Source: SCUN01 sp964343975 | GTDB taxonomy: Bacteria > Acidobacteriota > Vicinamibacteria > Vicinamibacterales > SCN-69-37 | NCBI GenBank assembly: GCA_964343975.1 | Contig: CAYFLU010000205.1 | Coordinates: forward strand, 1-5,520 | Direction of reading: 5' to 3' | DNA length: 5,520 nt | In this document: positions 5,044 through 5,520 of the stretch, piece by piece | Position numbering within the stretch: the first letter of the stretch is position 1 | Layout: every line of letters begins with the position of its first letter | Made by a program: the position numbers and the translations under genes | Notes under the pieces: generated by a model | The model's database searches: none | Seen by the model: the letters and a program-made list of their open reading frames with translations, nothing else | Told to the model about the DNA's origin: nothing

Positions 5044-5520
5044 GACTGCATCACCGCGGCGAAATTCGCGAACAGGCGCGCGCCTGTGTCTGATGACAGC
5101 TCCGGGTGGAACTGCGCGCCGAACACGTGCCCGCGCTCGACCACGGCGGTGAACGCGGCGCCGTGCACGGTCACGGCAGAGGTATCGCTCGTCACGGGCA
5201 CCGCGAAGGAATGGGCGAAGTAGGCGAAGGCCTCTGCACTGACACCGTCGAGCAGCCGCCCCGGCCGCTGGATCTCCAGCTGATTCCAGCCAATGTGCGG
5301 CACACGTAAACCAGAGGCGTCATTTTCGCCAAAACGACTCCCGAGGTCCCGGAGGTTCTGGCATTTGCCCTGAAGGAGGCCGAGGCCCTGCAGTGTCTCT
5401 GCCTCTGCGCTGCCGTCGAACAGAAACTGCATGCCGAGGCAGATGCCGAGCAGCGGCACGCCCGCCTGCACGCGCGCGTGCAGCGCCGTGCGCCAGTCGT
5501 CGCCGAGCGCGGTCGTGGCA
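5040..5520 (-). CDS. hisH: Imidazole glycerol phosphate synthase subunit HisH (glutaminase), 5' end outside window
   Basis: HisH is the class I (triad) glutamine amidotransferase subunit that makes ammonia for HisF. The frame is open to the window edge and gives 159 C-terminal residues of a protein usually of 200-210, so about 45-50 are missing. Numbering from the first full codon in the window: LLGICLGMQ at 23-31 with nucleophile Cys27, VPHIGWNQL at 73-81, YFAHSF at 100-105, and GAQFHPELSS at 134-143 with His138 and Glu140. The Cys-His-Glu triad is complete, so the subunit should be active. An in-frame GTG at 5471 is not the start: it lies only 9 codons before the nucleophile motif, and family-like sequence (GDDWRTALHARVQAG) precedes it. 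The stop overlaps the hisF start by 4 nt. Codons for residues 61-72 are less GC-rich than the rest and include a TTA leucine codon. Confidence 0.95.
   Translation of the reverse strand, partial: ATTALGDDWRTALHARVQAGVPLLGICLGMQFLFDGSAEAETLQGLGLLQGKCQNLRDLGSRFGENDASGLRVPHIGWNQLEIQRPGRLLDGVSAEAFAYFAHSFAVPVTSDTSAVTVHGAAFTAVVERGHVFGAQFHPELSSDTGARLFANFAAVMQS

Noticed and set aside
4330..5223. Open frame of 297 codons on the plus strand opposite hisF and hisH
   Set aside because: It is antisense to two well-supported his genes, has no domain-like sequence, and long antisense frames are expected in GC-rich coding DNA. The same applies to plus-strand frames at 580-1161 and 3662-4342.
1..5520. CRISPR array, tRNA/rRNA, insertion sequence, toxin-antitoxin or phage genes
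   Set aside because: I looked on both strands and saw no regularly spaced repeats, cloverleaf-like sequence, transposase motifs, terminal inverted repeats or small paired genes.

Overview
The window is GC-rich bacterial chromosome with tightly packed genes on both strands and no mobile element, RNA gene or CRISPR array that I can see. The gene content suggests a member of the Gemmatimonadota, Acidobacteriota or a related phylum: an exported metal-dependent amidohydrolase, a DUF4097-type secreted protein with FSG repeats, a UMF1/Atg22-like MFS transporter, and a his cluster in the order hisH-hisF-hisA. This placement is inferred from protein style and base composition. There is no marker gene in the window to prove it. 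The 100-N run shows that the sequence is a scaffold, probably a draft or metagenome assembly.

Layout: (1) positions 1-1497, minus strand: a TIGR01777-family NAD(P)-binding epimerase-like gene, followed by the N-terminal third or so of a secreted amidohydrolase that leaves the window at position 1. (2) 1498-1645: a 148-bp divergent intergenic region with a good -10 hexamer for the plus-strand gene and an imperfect 13/14-bp GC-rich direct repeat. (3) 1646-2667, plus strand: an MFS transporter cut by an assembly gap (2668-2767, exactly 100 N). (4) 2825-3571, plus strand: a complete secreted DUF4097-like protein. (5) 3584-5520, minus strand: hisH (5' end outside the window), hisF and hisA, joined by 4-nt and 7-nt overlaps, which suggests translational coupling. 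The DUF4097-like gene and hisA converge with only 12 bp between their stop codons.

How the genes work together: HisH releases ammonia from glutamine and passes it to HisF. HisF converts PRFAR to imidazole glycerol phosphate plus AICAR. HisA supplies PRFAR by isomerising ProFAR. These are the central steps of histidine synthesis. The other genes show no clear functional link to the his cluster or to each other. An apparent 678-codon frame running from the transporter into the DUF4097-like gene is an artefact of the 100-N filler.

I found no convincing undescribed system. The points most worth checking are the gap artefact, the H-F-A gene order, the FSG repeat protein, a variant substrate loop in a short HisA, and signs that two genes may be translated from leaderless or nearly leaderless mRNAs.
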